Part shown: in pieces, positions 1 through 11,015 of the stretch
Position numbering within the stretch: position 1 is the stretch's first letter
Layout: each line of letters begins with the position of its first letter
From: Pyropia yezoensis
Taxonomy: Eukaryota; Rhodophyta; Bangiophyceae; Bangiales; Bangiaceae
Length of the DNA stretch: 64,000 nucleotides
Direction of reading: 5' to 3'
NCBI GenBank assembly: GCA_009829735.1
Contig: CM020618.1
Span: forward strand, 21,127,346-21,191,345
Program-made: the position numbers and the translations under genes
Notes under the pieces: model-generated
The model's database searches: none
Told to the model about the DNA's origin: nothing
The model's input: the letters and a program-made list of their open reading frames with translations, nothing else

Positions 1-273
1 GTCTGCCACCGACGCGGAGGGGGATGCGAGTGACACGGACGACGACGAGTCGGTGGCGGGGGCGGAGGGGAGGGGGGACGGCCGTGGGCACCCGCGGGGG
101 GGGGGGGGGGACGCCGCCCCCGGTCGCGGTCTGCGGCCCCCGCCCCGCCGTCCCGGCGGCCGCGGCGGCCACGGCGGTCGGCGGTGGATGTGGCGGTGGA
201 GGCTGCCAAGGCCGACCGGGCGGCGGCGGCGGCGGGCCTTGGCGGCGGCACCGCCGGTGGGGGCGGCAGGTGG

Positions 274-2187
274 ATGGGCTCCCCGCCGCCGCGGGTGTCG
301 GCGGCGCTGGCGCGGCTCGGCGCGCGGCTCCACCGGGGGGACGGCCGCAAGGTGCGGGCGCTGGTCATGGGCGCCTGGGGCGTCTCCATTGTGGGCCTCC
401 TCGTCACGCAGGGGGTGCTCCTCGCCGACTACCTCGACGCGCGGGCGCATCCGGCGGTTTCGGTGCGCCTCGAGGCGGCGACCGCCGCCTCGTCGGCGGG
501 CGGGGGGGGGGGGGGGGGGGGGCTCCCGCGAGTGGAGGTGTGTGTGGACCTGGGCGGCCTGCCGGCGTTTTCCAACTACCCGCGGGGGGGGTGGCCGGGC
601 TCGCCGCTCGCGGCGGTCGTGCCGCCCGTCCCCTTTGCCTCCGGCGCAGACGGCTCCTCTTCCTCCCTGGTCGCCGCCGCCGCCGCCGCCGTGGCCGCCC
701 CGCCGCGTACCCGCGGGGGGCTCCCGTGTGGGCCCCTGCCGACGGCCGTGTCGGCGGCGGCGCTCAACGCGTCGTCGTCGTCGGCACACCCAGACGCACC
801 GTACGTGGACATGTCGCCGGTGGGGGGGGGGGGGTGCCTCACCTGCTGGTCGTTTGCGGGACCGGCCGCCGCCGCCGCCGCTGGCCTCACGGACGGCACA
901 GACGACGGTGGTGGCGACGGCGGCAACGGCGGGGACGCCGGCGCCACGGGCGCGCGGGTGCACCTGGGCGTCTCGACGGTGGTGGAGCGCTGCCGGCGGC
1001 GGCGGCTCGGCATCTTCACAAACACCCGGCACCTCCTCCGCCGGGCGCTGTGGAAGGAGCGCGCCGCGCTGGTTGCGGCGGGCGTCCTCGACACGGGGGG
1101 CGTCGACGTGGATGACCCGGCCACCTGGGAGGGGCGCCTCTTCCCCTCTTCCCGAGACGTGCGGGTGTGGGCGCCCGATGGGCTGGGCGACGCGCTCCGC
1201 TTTGGGCTCCTCGACCTGGACGACGTCTACTGCAACGCGTACCTCACCGCCGGCGTCTTTTACCCCGTCGACACGGGGGCGGCAGCAGGGGGGGGGGCGG
1301 ACGCCGCCGCCCGGGCGCCCGCCCGCCCCGACGTGCGATTTGTCTTCTCCAACACCACCGGCTACTGGTCGCGGGTGCGCGGCGCGGCGGGCCCGTACCA
1401 CCCGCCGACCATGGCCGACCTGCACGGCGCACTCGGCAGCGGTGGCGCTGGGTTCCCTTCCCTCCCCTTTAGGCTGGACGACCCCGCCTACGCCGCGACG
1501 CCACCGTCGGCCGATAGCCGCACCGCCTACGTCTTTACCGCGTCTGCGGGGCTGGTGACGACCGCGGGGGGGGTGGCGGGCTCCCCGCGTGGCGGCAGCG
1601 TGGGCGGCGACCTCCCCGCCGCGCCGTCTCCGTCGCCGTCGCCTCCATCATCGGCGTCGGCGTCGGCGTCGGCGACCTCCGCCGGCCGCGCCGAGGCGGC
1701 CACCCTCCTCGCCGCCCTCCCCGCCAACGCCGCGTCGCGCATCCGCTTTGTGCGGCACCGCGTCAATGGGCGCGTCGGTTACGTTGCCGCCGCTGCCGAC
1801 AGCGTGCGGCTGCAGCGGGTGGACCGGCTGTTCGACCCGGCATCGGCGCCCGTCGCGGCCATCGCGTACGTGGTGGATGTTGGCTTTGTCTCCGAGGCCG
1901 TGTCGACCGCGACGGTGGCCACCACCGTTGGGGGGGGTGACCAGGGGACGGATGCGGCGGTAGCAAAGGCAGCGGGCCCCGCAACGGTTGTCACCGAGGC
2001 GCACGCAGCCGTGTCGCCTGTGGCGTTTCTCGCCGACTTTCTCGGCCTCCTCAGCCTATTTCTCGACCTCAGCATCTACACGCTGATGACCCTGGTGGGG
2101 GCGGGCTGGCTGGCCCTCCTCAGCCGCGGCGACGCGGGCCGCTGGAAGGCGACGGGGGGGGCCGCCGCGGGGGGAGGGGGGGCGTGA
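274..2187 (+). CDS. Two-membrane-segment protein of unknown function
   Basis: I do not recognise this gene. The first in-frame ATG (274) gives 637 residues. A basic N-terminus is followed by a hydrophobic segment at about residues 29-51 (VRALVMGAWGVSIVGLLV), then a long Gly/Ala/Ser-rich loop with scattered cysteines, then a second hydrophobic stretch at about 585-617 (LGLLSLFLDLSIYTLMTLVGAG) close to the C-terminus. The topology is short cytosolic ends with one large lumenal or extracellular loop. Reading is also open upstream of 274 in the same frame as far as 34, but without an ATG. A different frame (from base 2) reads an acidic SATDAEGDASDTDDDESV-like stretch that would join this frame across a ten-G run near 101-110, so the true N-terminus may lie left of the window. 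Two-TM channels such as DEG/ENaC share the topology, but I see none of their signature motifs. Confidence 0.6.
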   Translation: MGSPPPRVSAALARLGARLHRGDGRKVRALVMGAWGVSIVGLLVTQGVLLADYLDARAHPAVSVRLEAATAASSAGGGGGGGGLPRVEVCVDLGGLPAFSNYPRGGWPGSPLAAVVPPVPFASGADGSSSSLVAAAAAAVAAPPRTRGGLPCGPLPTAVSAAALNASSSSAHPDAPYVDMSPVGGGGCLTCWSFAGPAAAAAAGLTDGTDDGGGDGGNGGDAGATGARVHLGVSTVVERCRRRRLGIFTNTRHLLRRALWKERAALVAAGVLDTGGVDVDDPATWEGRLFPSSRDVRVWAPDGLGDALRFGLLDLDDVYCNAYLTAGVFYPVDTGAAAGGGADAAARAPARPDVRFVFSNTTGYWSRVRGAAGPYHPPTMADLHGALGSGGAGFPSLPFRLDDPAYAATPPSADSRTAYVFTASAGLVTTAGGVAGSPRGGSVGGDLPAAPSPSPSPPSSASASASATSAGRAEAATLLAALPANAASRIRFVRHRVNGRVGYVAAAADSVRLQRVDRLFDPASAPVAAIAYVVDVGFVSEAVSTATVATTVGGGDQGTDAAVAKAAGPATVVTEAHAAVSPVAFLADFLGLLSLFLDLSIYTLMTLVGAGWLALLSRGDAGRWKATGGAAAGGGGA

Positions 2188-3020
2188 CACCCGGGTGTGT
2201 GTCCGAAGGCACTGTACTGTGCTGTGCAGTGCGCACACATTCTCATTATTCCCACCCCAGAGCACTCGCTTAACAGTCCACCATTTCCAGGCGTCCCAGT
2301 CGCTGGCGGCTGGCATGGCCGTTCCTCTCCCTCCTCTCGCCCGCAAACCCAGCATTCCCCGCTCAGTGCCATGAGCAGCGGCGGCTGAAGGGTGTGTTCT
2401 GTCGCTCATGGACATGGGATAGGCCGGGCACACGGGTGGGCATCCAGACGGCTCGGAGGGTCGGGCTGCTCCGCCCTTCGTGCGAAGCCCAACCCCCCCC
2501 GCCCACCCCTTGCCTCCACCTCAGACAGGCGACGACCCGCGCCTCCAATTGGGGGGGATGCCCTGTCGCAGACGGGCGCAGACGAGTGACGGTCAGCTGG
2601 AGGAATAGCGCAGGCGAATGCAGAGACGGGAAAAAGAAAAAAAAAGTGGTACTCTTCGGATTGTACGTGTGTCATCTCTGCGCGAGGACTCATGCTAATC
2701 TTCTCTGTTTGTTTTCCAGTGTATCATATGGCCGAAGCCAGTAAACTGCTAATACTAGCTGTTCTAGAACCGCACTGCGAGCTGACGTGCTGGCCGTCCC
2801 GGCCGACAATGTCCAACTATTTCGAGTTCACACTGAATTGAGACGCTTGGAAGCTCTGAGTGCACGGTAGCCAGTCTGCACCACAAGTCGACCATTCTCA
2901 GCCTCCGTGGGTGAAGTAGCGCTGCAGAAAGAACAACATGCACCACAATGAAATGATTAGCGAGGAGTTGCACGCCGTGTTTCTTTTTGTATCTATGTAT
3001 CGCATGCGTTCCCGCCAAGC
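2188..3020. other. Intergenic region, no gene seen
   Basis: Base composition falls towards balanced after the stop of the preceding gene, and only short unrelated ORFs occur on either strand. An A-rich run lies at about 2630-2645. No RNA gene or repeat is recognised before the MITE. Confidence 0.5.
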
Positions 3021-3022
3021 TA

Positions 3023-3474
3023 TTGCAGCTCCCCGAATTTTGTCTCATGGAGACAAGAGCAACAGCGTGACAACAAGGCCTTGAGCCAACGGCGTGCTGG
3101 GAGCTCGCAGCGGACCAATAGCGTGCAGTGGGACATTCCTTTTGATCAGGCGATGATTGGCTGCAGTCGCGGCGGATCTGATACCGAACGCTGGTTGGTC
3201 AGATAGCTGTTGTTTTCCCTCACGATCTCAGCGGATTTCCCTCTATCTCGGCCCGATCCACTCAAGAGCACTGAGAGAGGTCGCAGCTGGTTCCTGCGAT
3301 GCCTGTTCCCTCTTCGATGTGGGCAAAAATCCCAAGAAAGTCTCAGATCGTACTGTTTCCACCCTAACGCGGAGCATTCATTGGCCAGTGGTGCACCATC
3401 TGAGGCATGCCATTGGCCTGTTGTAGCGCTGTTGTTGTTATTGTCGCCATGAGACAAAATTCGGGGTATTGCAA
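3023..3474. mobile_element. MITE with long terminal inverted repeats and TA target duplication
   Basis: A 452-bp segment is bounded by imperfect inverted repeats of about 65 bp. The left arm starts TTGCAGCTCCCCGAATTTTG. The right arm, read on the other strand, starts TTGCAATACCCCGAATTTTG, and both continue TCTCATGG.GACA and then a CAACAGCG block. Both ends are flanked by TA (3021-3022 and 3475-3476), the duplication made by Tc1/mariner-type transposases. There is no coding capacity, so it is a non-autonomous element. The ends do not obviously match the surroundings of the transposase at 16175. Confidence 0.75.
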
Positions 3475-3476
3475 TA

Positions 3477-3839
3477 TGAGTATGCTACGACAAAATGACT
3501 CGTTTTTTATGTCGACCACTGTCTGAGCCAACCACATCCTCGGATTCATGACGTAAAGCGCTGCCATCGAGTCATATTCTCTATGGGCCGGCCTCTGCAG
3601 CTCACGCCCCCGTGGAGTGGTCGGGTTTCGGACAGTGGTTGACGTTACATGTGTTTGTGCCCGGTCCTGTGCTTGGCCTTGTTCTTTGTCGTTTTTTGCT
3701 TGATTCTATACGCCGCCCAAAAATTAACGTCACTCTCGTGGACATCCATGGATCATGGCACCCACGGCGCTTCCCAGGTTACGGGAGGGAAGGCAGTGAG
3801 CCGATGAAAGGTGGAGAATGTCAATGGGAACCGCATGAC
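3477..3839. other. Intergenic region, no gene seen
   Basis: This balanced-composition stretch separates the MITE from the stop codon of the glycosyltransferase gene. No supported ORF, RNA gene or repeat was seen. Confidence 0.4.
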
Positions 3840-6392
3840 TTATTCCCCGGGTGGGTGCTTGCCTACCTGGGCCAAGTCTGGCAGCCGGTACACCGCCCCG
3901 TCCCCTCGGACCGTCATCCATCCGTCTGGGCAGGCCGCCCACAGGGCGTCGAGGTAGTCGACAGCCCGTAACAGGCGCGCCCGCAATTGCCGCCGCCCCG
4001 GGGCGTCGAGGACGAGCGTCGTGTCCCGCACGTCATCGTCGTTGCACCGACGGCGGCGGGCAACACACGGCAGCGGCCACCGGTCCGCCTTCGCACTGCT
4101 GACGGCCGAGTAGCGGAGGCCCGCGTTGCCACCCGCCTCGTACCAGCCGGGCCACCTGTAGCCGTGCGGGAGGATCTCGACGAGCGCCCCCCCCGCGGGC
4201 ACAAACGCGGCGCTGACCAGGTTGGCCCCGTGGATGCCGACGACCAGCCCCGCCCGCCGGGCCGCCCCCACCTGCTCGTCCAGCGACGACAGGCTGTCAA
4301 GCGCAACGGTGGCTAGCGACAGCGCCCGCTCCGTTGCAACTTCCCGGAAGATGGCGACGGCGGCGGCGGCCGAGTCATCGTCGAGGCGGCGCGCCGAGTC
4401 AGCCGCTCTGGACAGGACCAAGATGCCGCGGGGGGGGAGGGCCAGCCGGAGGGTGTCCCCGTCCACGGCGGCGGGGGACGCGCCGGCGGATACCGGGAAG
4501 GGCGCCGGGGGGAGGGACTGCCGCGCCGCAGACGCAAACAGGGCGGCGACGGTGGCCCACGGGAGCGGCAGGGGGCCGGTCCCCGGCCGCTGCACTTGCG
4601 CCGACGCCCGCCGCGGCGTGATAGGGAGGGGCGGCGCGCCCGCTGACGGGGCTGGCGGCCACGCGACGGGCCACTCGGGCAGCCCCGCGGCGGCGGCGGC
4701 CGACCGCTCGCCCGCCGCCGGCGGATGCAGTCGCAGCGTATCATCCGGGTGTACCGTCAGGGGCGCGCCCACGGCGGCATAGGCCGCCTCTCGCAGTGCC
4801 AGCGCCTCCCGCGGCACCGCCGGCACGTGCGTGTCGGCCGCCGCAACGGCGGGCGCAAAGACGGGCGCATCAGACATGAACGTGTGCGCGTCCTGGACGG
4901 CGCCGTCGTCGCCGGGCAGGACCGCCCGGCGGAAGCAGTCGACCCACCCCGCCGCCGCGGGGTGCATATTCCCCACCCCCACCCGGCGGGGCCCCCCTCC
5001 GCCGGCGACCGCGTCCAGTGACGCCCGCATCACCCCCACGTGCCAGGCGCTGTCCCCCACCCCGTGGCCGATAAAGTAGACGGCGGCGGCGGGGAAGGGG
5101 CGGCCATCGTTGGCGTCGGGTGCCCCCGCCGCGGGGTCCTCGCCGCCTGCCGCCGCAGATGCAACGCCTGCAGCAGCATCCCACGGCGCCGCGCCCGCCG
5201 CCACCGCAGAGGCGCGCACCGCTGCGGCAGTGGCAGCAGCGGGCGGGCGCTCGGGCGCCACGTACTGGGCCAGGTGGTGCAGGGCGTGGGTGACCATCAC
5301 GATTCCCCGCAGCCAGTGGCACGTGTTCTTTCGCGCGTGCTGGTAGGCAGGCATCAGGACGGTAAGGCCGTCGTGCCAGCGTACGGCGCTGGCGGCAGCG
5401 GCAGCGACAGCAGCAGTCGGGGCGGCTGCGGGGGGGGCGTGGCCCGACGGCAACGGGCGGGCGCCGGCCCAGACGGCGGGCCACTGGGCAGCGTCGGCGA
5501 CGGCCGTCACGGTGCCGTCAGCACCCACGTACTTGCGCCACACGTGACGAGCACGGAAAACCATGCAGGCAGCGTCGTCGGCCAGCGGGTCCATCCACCC
5601 CCCCGCTCCCCCGCTGCTGGCGTCGCTGCCATTGCCGCCGCCCCCCCCCCGGCCGCCCCCACCGCCCGTGATGCCAGCGTCGGCGGGCACCCGCGCCGGC
5701 CGCACCGGCCGCCCCGCCGCGTCGACTGAGTGGCAGCTGACGGAAGAGGAAAAGAGCGTCAGCGCCGCCGCCAGCGTCCCCGCCGGCTTTGTTCGCCCCG
5801 CCCTCGGCGGCAGCGCCAAACAGACTGGCCCCGTCACGCAGTAGGCGCGGGACGCGTTGGCCCACAGCCGCTGGACCGTCCCCAGCGGGGTGGTGCGTCG
5901 TGGCGCCCGGACGGGCCCGACGGGGGACTCCATGGCCGGGCCGACCAGGTAGCAGCGGGTGTCCCCGCCGGCGGCTGCCGCGGGGGTGCCCCACAGGGGG
6001 GGGAGGGCGGCAGCGGCGGCAGCGGCAGCGGCGGCAGCGGCGGCAGCGCTGGTCATCCGTGGCGCGGGGGCAACACGGCGCGACAGCCTTTCCGGCAGGC
6101 CCCCGCCCCGCCACGCCGGCACGAGACGGGTGGCCAACGCCGCGACGGAAGTGGCGACAGCGGCCGTGGCAACGGCAATGACGGCGGCGGTGGCGACGAG
6201 CTGGCCCCTGCAGCGGCGACGGAAGTGGGTGGCGGTCATGGCGGCGCCGCCCGCCGCGACGGGGGACAGCCGCCCCCTGCTCGGCTCCCCCCCCGCCCCG
6301 GCGGTCCGTTGCGGGGACGCACACGCGGCCGTCACAGCGGCGGGGGTGAGCGACGGGAGCACCGGCCGCCGCACCATTGGCAGTGCCGCCAT
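3840..6392 (-). CDS. GT61 (DUF563) family glycosyltransferase, type II membrane protein
   Basis: Predicted to transfer a sugar to a glycan in the Golgi or ER lumen; the acceptor cannot be told. The hallmark of the family is at residues 719-725, GIHGANL, followed by a hydrophobic stretch with PAGG and LVEILPHGY. The usual upstream block ILVLSR..DSARRLDDD is also present. An N-terminal arginine patch (FRRRCR) precedes a hydrophobic anchor at about residues 63-84, as expected for a type II Golgi enzyme. A polyalanine run follows at about 6000-6050. I chose the ATG at 6392 (850 residues). The frame stays open to 7520, but that extension is Pro/Arg low-complexity, and ATGs at 6377 or 6239 are also possible. 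No intron is needed. It converges with the upstream plus-strand gene. Family assignment is firm; donor and acceptor are unknown. Confidence 0.85.
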   Translation of the reverse strand: MAALPMVRRPVLPSLTPAAVTAACASPQRTAGAGGEPSRGRLSPVAAGGAAMTATHFRRRCRGQLVATAAVIAVATAAVATSVAALATRLVPAWRGGGLPERLSRRVAPAPRMTSAAAAAAAAAAAAAALPPLWGTPAAAAGGDTRCYLVGPAMESPVGPVRAPRRTTPLGTVQRLWANASRAYCVTGPVCLALPPRAGRTKPAGTLAAALTLFSSSVSCHSVDAAGRPVRPARVPADAGITGGGGGRGGGGGNGSDASSGGAGGWMDPLADDAACMVFRARHVWRKYVGADGTVTAVADAAQWPAVWAGARPLPSGHAPPAAAPTAAVAAAAASAVRWHDGLTVLMPAYQHARKNTCHWLRGIVMVTHALHHLAQYVAPERPPAAATAAAVRASAVAAGAAPWDAAAGVASAAAGGEDPAAGAPDANDGRPFPAAAVYFIGHGVGDSAWHVGVMRASLDAVAGGGGPRRVGVGNMHPAAAGWVDCFRRAVLPGDDGAVQDAHTFMSDAPVFAPAVAAADTHVPAVPREALALREAAYAAVGAPLTVHPDDTLRLHPPAAGERSAAAAAGLPEWPVAWPPAPSAGAPPLPITPRRASAQVQRPGTGPLPLPWATVAALFASAARQSLPPAPFPVSAGASPAAVDGDTLRLALPPRGILVLSRAADSARRLDDDSAAAAVAIFREVATERALSLATVALDSLSSLDEQVGAARRAGLVVGIHGANLVSAAFVPAGGALVEILPHGYRWPGWYEAGGNAGLRYSAVSSAKADRWPLPCVARRRRCNDDDVRDTTLVLDAPGRRQLRARLLRAVDYLDALWAACPDGWMTVRGDGAVYRLPDLAQVGKHPPGE

Positions 6393-9300
6393 CAAATGGG
6401 CAAGCGAGGGGGATGCGAGCGGCTCGGCGTCGGGGCTCTGCTCCCCCACCTCCGTCCAGGACGAGGGCGACCCGCCCCGCCGCCTCTTGTACCCGGCACC
6501 GCCGACAGGGTCATCCGGAGCCGTGGGAGGAAGGCGACCATCCCCCCCCCACCGGGCAGGGACCCGGTAGGCTCCCCTCCATCCGCCATTGCGTGGGTGC
6601 CGCCGTCCCCGCGCCTCCTCCCCTCCCCCCTCCCAATCCCTCTCGGTGGGCCAGCAGCGTGCCTCCGCCCCCCCCCCCCCCCTTCCCCCCCCCTTCCCCC
6701 CCCCGCGCCTGCCGTTGGGGCAGATGGGGACGGGAGCCCGGGGAGTGGGCGGCGGCGGGCGCCCGTGGCAACGGTGACGACGACCTCCAGCCAGCCTTCC
6801 CCCTCTCCCAAAGGAACGCCCCAAAGAGAGCGCCGCCCTACTCGCCCCAACACGCCGCCGCCCCGCGTAGCCACCGCTCCGGCACTCACCCGCAATTGGG
6901 GGGGGGGGGGGGCGGGATGTGGGGGGGGGGGGGAAATAGGGGGGGGGGGGGGGGGAGGGGAAATGGGGGGATGTGGGGGGGGAGGGGAACGGATGAGCAG
7001 CGCGCTTGACAAGTGCGGGAGCGCGTGGCGTTGTTCGCTGACGGGTGACGCAGCTGCCTGCCAGAGTGTTGCAGCTCTCGGACTCAAGAGAGCGGCGGCT
7101 GCCCGCCCGCCCCCCGCTCTCGCGACTGGGAGACCCTTGCCTAACTGTGGCAGACGGGGGACCGCTGGAGGGATTTCCAGTGATGGAAGGGGGGCGGAGG
7201 GTGCCTAGAGCGGCAGCTCCCTGCAGGGGTGTGGCAGCTGTTTCTTGTCGGGAGAAGGGGGGGGGGGGGGATGGGGGAGGCGGCGACGACCGCGCTACTA
7301 CTGTCACTGCTCTAAAAAAAAAGGGGAGGAAGTCAAGGGGCAGGGGCGGCAACCAATTTGGAAAGGCGAGCGCGTGAGTCGAGGCGACGGCACTCCCTCT
7401 TGGGGGAGTGCGGGGGTTGGGGGGGGGGGGGAAGTGAGACAGTGTGGGCAGCCCACTTTTTCGTGGGCAGGGGGGGGGCAGGGCTGGCGGGGACGATGGC
7501 GACGGCGGCGAGTGGTTCAAGACGTCGGAGGGCGGCTGCTGATGCAGCCTGTACCATGAGCGGCGTGCGGTCTGTTGCGTGCCGCACAGTGGGGGGCCGT
7601 GGAGGCCTTCCCCCCAATTGGAGCCCCTTCCGCACGCGCCCCCGTCCCTCTCCCCCCACCCCCCACCAGTGGCTGCGGGGGCGCAGGGGGCAGCAGCTGC
7701 GCTGGCGGCAGAGGCGGGAGAAACGGGGCGTGAAGCGCCGGCAGCCTCACCTTAACAAGGCAAAGGAACGCAACGTGTCCCGCCACACACACGCCCGCCA
7801 ACGCTGCCCTTAAACTACGACCAACGCCGCCGCTGCCCACCCCCGCGCCCAATGGGGACCACCCCGCGGGAGCGGCTTCAGGTGGACCGCCGAGCAGAGG
7901 AAACAGTCGTCCCACACCCTCGCCCCCCCGTACGACCTCTGCCAAAGCCCATCCCCACCGCGCGTCCCCGCGTTGGTGCCCGCAGCGGATAGCGTCGCTT
8001 CCCCCTGGCGTCCCTGGCATGCGCGCGCTTGACCCCATACACAACCAGCGGCCGCTGGGCTGGACGGCTGACTGCGCCGCGGGTACTTCCCCGTCGCCGC
8101 CGCCGCCACGACGGCGGGCAACAGCGGCGGTGGCCGATTCACCTCCAGAGGGGTGGCCCGTTTCCCCCTCTTCCCCACGCTGCTTACCCCGCCCCGATGC
8201 TCAGGGAGGGTGCAGAGGTGCCAGTCTGACGTGGGCGTCCCGCAGCGCACTACGACCACTGCCGGACACCCGCCGGCAGGCTCCCCAGTACGCTCAGCGG
8301 GCGCCTAGCTGAACTGTATGAAAGACTGCACTGCATGTATGAATATGTCATCAGTGTGTAACAGTGCCGTACCTACGTGACACTGCTGAAATGGAGGCGA
8401 GAGAGGGGGCCATCGCCATGACCGACGTGGAAGGGGTGGCGCCTGACAATCCCCCCCGCCCACGACGGCATGCGGTGCGTACACACTTTCAACTATACGT
8501 AGGGCCCAGGGCGCGCGCCAGGCGCGCCCGGCCAACCTGCGCGCAGCTGCGGGTCAGCCGGGCCAGGACGCTACAAACTCCACTCCCCACCTCATCTCCA
8601 CCCCCTTCACCTGACCCCCGCCCCCCCCCAGCCACTCTTCCACCCACCCCCGCCACCCTCCCTCCACAGCCCACCCGGGGGAGCCGCCGCTGCGGAGCGT
8701 GGCGAGCCAAAGCACACCCACACCCATGGGCGCCATCACGGAGGTGGTGCGTGTCGCCCTGGGAGGCCCGCGGTGGCCTGCGCCGCCGCCCGTTGCGGTG
8801 TGCAGGCGGCTCGCGCACCCAGCGTCGGGGGGCTCGGCCACACGGCGGCGCCGCCACCGCCAAGGCCGCCGCCACGGCCGGCACAGCCACTGGACGCTGG
8901 CCGCGGCGGCAGCAGCGGTAGAGGCCTCCCTGCCCGCCGCGCTCGCCGAGGTGGCGTCGCCCCCCCCTCCGCCGCACCCCTCGGCCAACAAAACGCTGTG
9001 TGTGGTCTTGCACGCACACACCCCGCCCCCCACCTCAACCGTCACCGCCTCCACCGCAGCCGCCGCCGTTGCGGTTGCCGGTCGCAGCCGCCATAGCCGG
9101 CGGGGGTGGGGAGCGGGGGTAGCGGAAACGGCACTCGCCGCGCCGCTGCGGCCGGGCGTCAGACGAAGAGACTGCTACGCCTTGTTGGGGCGGGGGGGCG
9201 GAGATTCGCACTGCAGAGGGGTTTGCTCAGCCGTTTAGAGCGCGTGCGCCATGTAGGTCGACGGGGGGGGGGACTGCAACGAATAGACGGGGGGATGCTG

Positions 9301-10953
9301 CGTGCAGCAGCACAACAAAACGTCCGCACACAGTGTGGATATATTCATGTCACGTGCAAACCTGGGTGACCCTCCCGCACCTACCCGTCTTGGTCGTCGG
9401 ACAGCGCTGGCGCTGACGCAATGTATTTAACGAGGCACGGCGTCGGCGACGGCGTCGGCCTCGGGCACGCCTTAGCGCTCGTCCGCTTCTCCACCGCCTC
9501 CGTCGCACAGGCGGCCGACGCGGTCGTCTCGAGCACACACCGGGAGAAGGTCACCTGTGTGCTGTTGCGTGGGTGATGCACGGCACCTCGACAGTCTTGG
9601 TTCGACACGTGCCGTCCACCAACTCGACAGAGCAGTCAAACTGAGTGACGTAGGGGGCGGGCGCCGGCTAGCCTACCGGGAAGGAAAACTGTGCAGTACG
9701 GGACAGGCAGGAATGGCAGGGAGCGGTCGGATCGACCGATGCAGTAGCGACAGAAGGCGCGGTTAGTCGACCAGTCTTGCTACCTCCTGTTCACCCACCA
9801 CCACCACAAGCACGTCCCTTCACAGTCTCACGACGCCCGCCGACGAGGCGGCCGCCGCCGCGTCATAATCCCCACGCTGCTCCCCATCAGGTTGTGTAGT
9901 CCGCAGCCGAGGCGCGACCGACAACGGCCGGCTCGCTCGGTATTCAAATTTTCAAACATCCTCGGGGAGACAGCAGTCGCGGGGGGGGGGGGGGGAGAAT
10001 GAGGGGCAAGGTGGTCAAGTCAACCGCCACGGCGTGTGCGCAGGGTGGTCGCCACTCAATGAGGGTGGACAAACAAGACAAAGAAGGGAGCGGGCAGGTC
10101 GACGTACCTGCGCCGCCACTCGACACACAGGCAAGCAACGTACCTGTGCAGCCACACCACATAGATACAGGCGTAGAGGGGCACGCACGGGGCAAGAACG
10201 GGAGCAGGGAGCGGGGAGTCGCAGACAAACGGTGGAGCCGCGGATGTGAGTGTTGAGAAGGCGACGCTGTAGGGATGGTTCCCAGGCCTGTCCCGGCCAG
10301 ATCCGACGAGAGTCGACCACATGGCAGAGTTCACGCTTAGCTAACGCGACGGCGCCGAGACCACGCCAGTAGAGAGTTTTTGCAACCAGGTCGTGGGAAG
10401 CATTCGTGGCTAATTCGTGGGAATAGCTAACGGTAAATCAATCTCAATGGTGAGCTGGATCGTGAGTTTTTGCACACCGTCGACTTCGTGGGATCGGGCT
10501 TCAAGACCACCCGACTCCCCCCGAAGCGCACCCTGAACCACTCTCCCGCATCAAGTGCAGACCAGGGACCGCCCGGGGTACCGCCAGTTGACTTCCGTAG
10601 GGGTGGAGCACCCAGGAGGGGTAGAGACAGAAAAATTGAGGCGCCACCTGGGCGAACGGGACGGCAGTCTGGAGGAGGCACTGTGGTACTCGATCGAACA
10701 GCTGCCACGTTTCCTCCTCAGAGGCCACGCGCTGGTGGTCGCCTTGGAGCCGGTGCCAGCGTCGCTTGCTGGCGGCGATGCGTGCGACGACCACGTGAAG
10801 CGTCACGCCCTGCGCTACAAGATCATGTTGAGCAGCGTGGTGGTTGTCGCCCGAGGTCATGGCCACAGCTGGCCGGCAAAGAAACAGGGCGAAAGTTGGG
10901 CGTACGGTACCGTGAGAGGGGTCCACAATCGGATCCGCAAAACGTGACGGCGG
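6393..10953. other. GC-rich stretch without a supportable gene
   Basis: About 4.6 kb, apart from the G-run cluster at 6896-6990. Many ORFs are open only because the sequence is GC-rich. The least implausible are an alanine-rich plus-strand frame at 8726-9238 (ATG at 8726) and a lower-GC frame at 10555-10947. Neither shows a motif, a codon bias distinct from its opposite strand, or splice sites I would defend. A near-duplicated sequence around ACGTACCTG occurs at about 10102-10165. Confidence 0.4.
6896..6990 (+). other. G-run cluster with G-quadruplex potential
   Basis: Six or more runs of 5 to 18 G lie within about 95 bases, separated by short spacers such as CGGGATGT and AAATA. A C-run block lies at 6670-6702. 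The cluster is 0.5 kb upstream of the chosen glycosyltransferase start, with the G strand opposite to the coding strand. Tracts of this length are also error-prone in assembly, so the exact run lengths are uncertain. Confidence 0.6.
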
Positions 10954-11015
10954 TTGCGGGCCCTAAAGTTTAGTCCTGAACCACGGTTTAAGCACCTCTG
11001 CGCGGGGGGGGGGGG

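Noticed and set aside
24..1558. Long Arg/Gly-rich ORFs in other frames of the first gene
   Set aside because: They are composition shadows: GC-rich DNA has few stops, and these frames lack membrane segments or ordinary residue balance.
8699..9238. Alanine-rich plus-strand ORF
   Set aside because: Begins at GTG (first ATG 8726), changes character midway, and cannot be told from composition noise.
10555..10947. Possible remnant of a copia-type gag
   Set aside because: Only a vague resemblance in one helix; no zinc knuckle, no neighbouring pol and no LTR.
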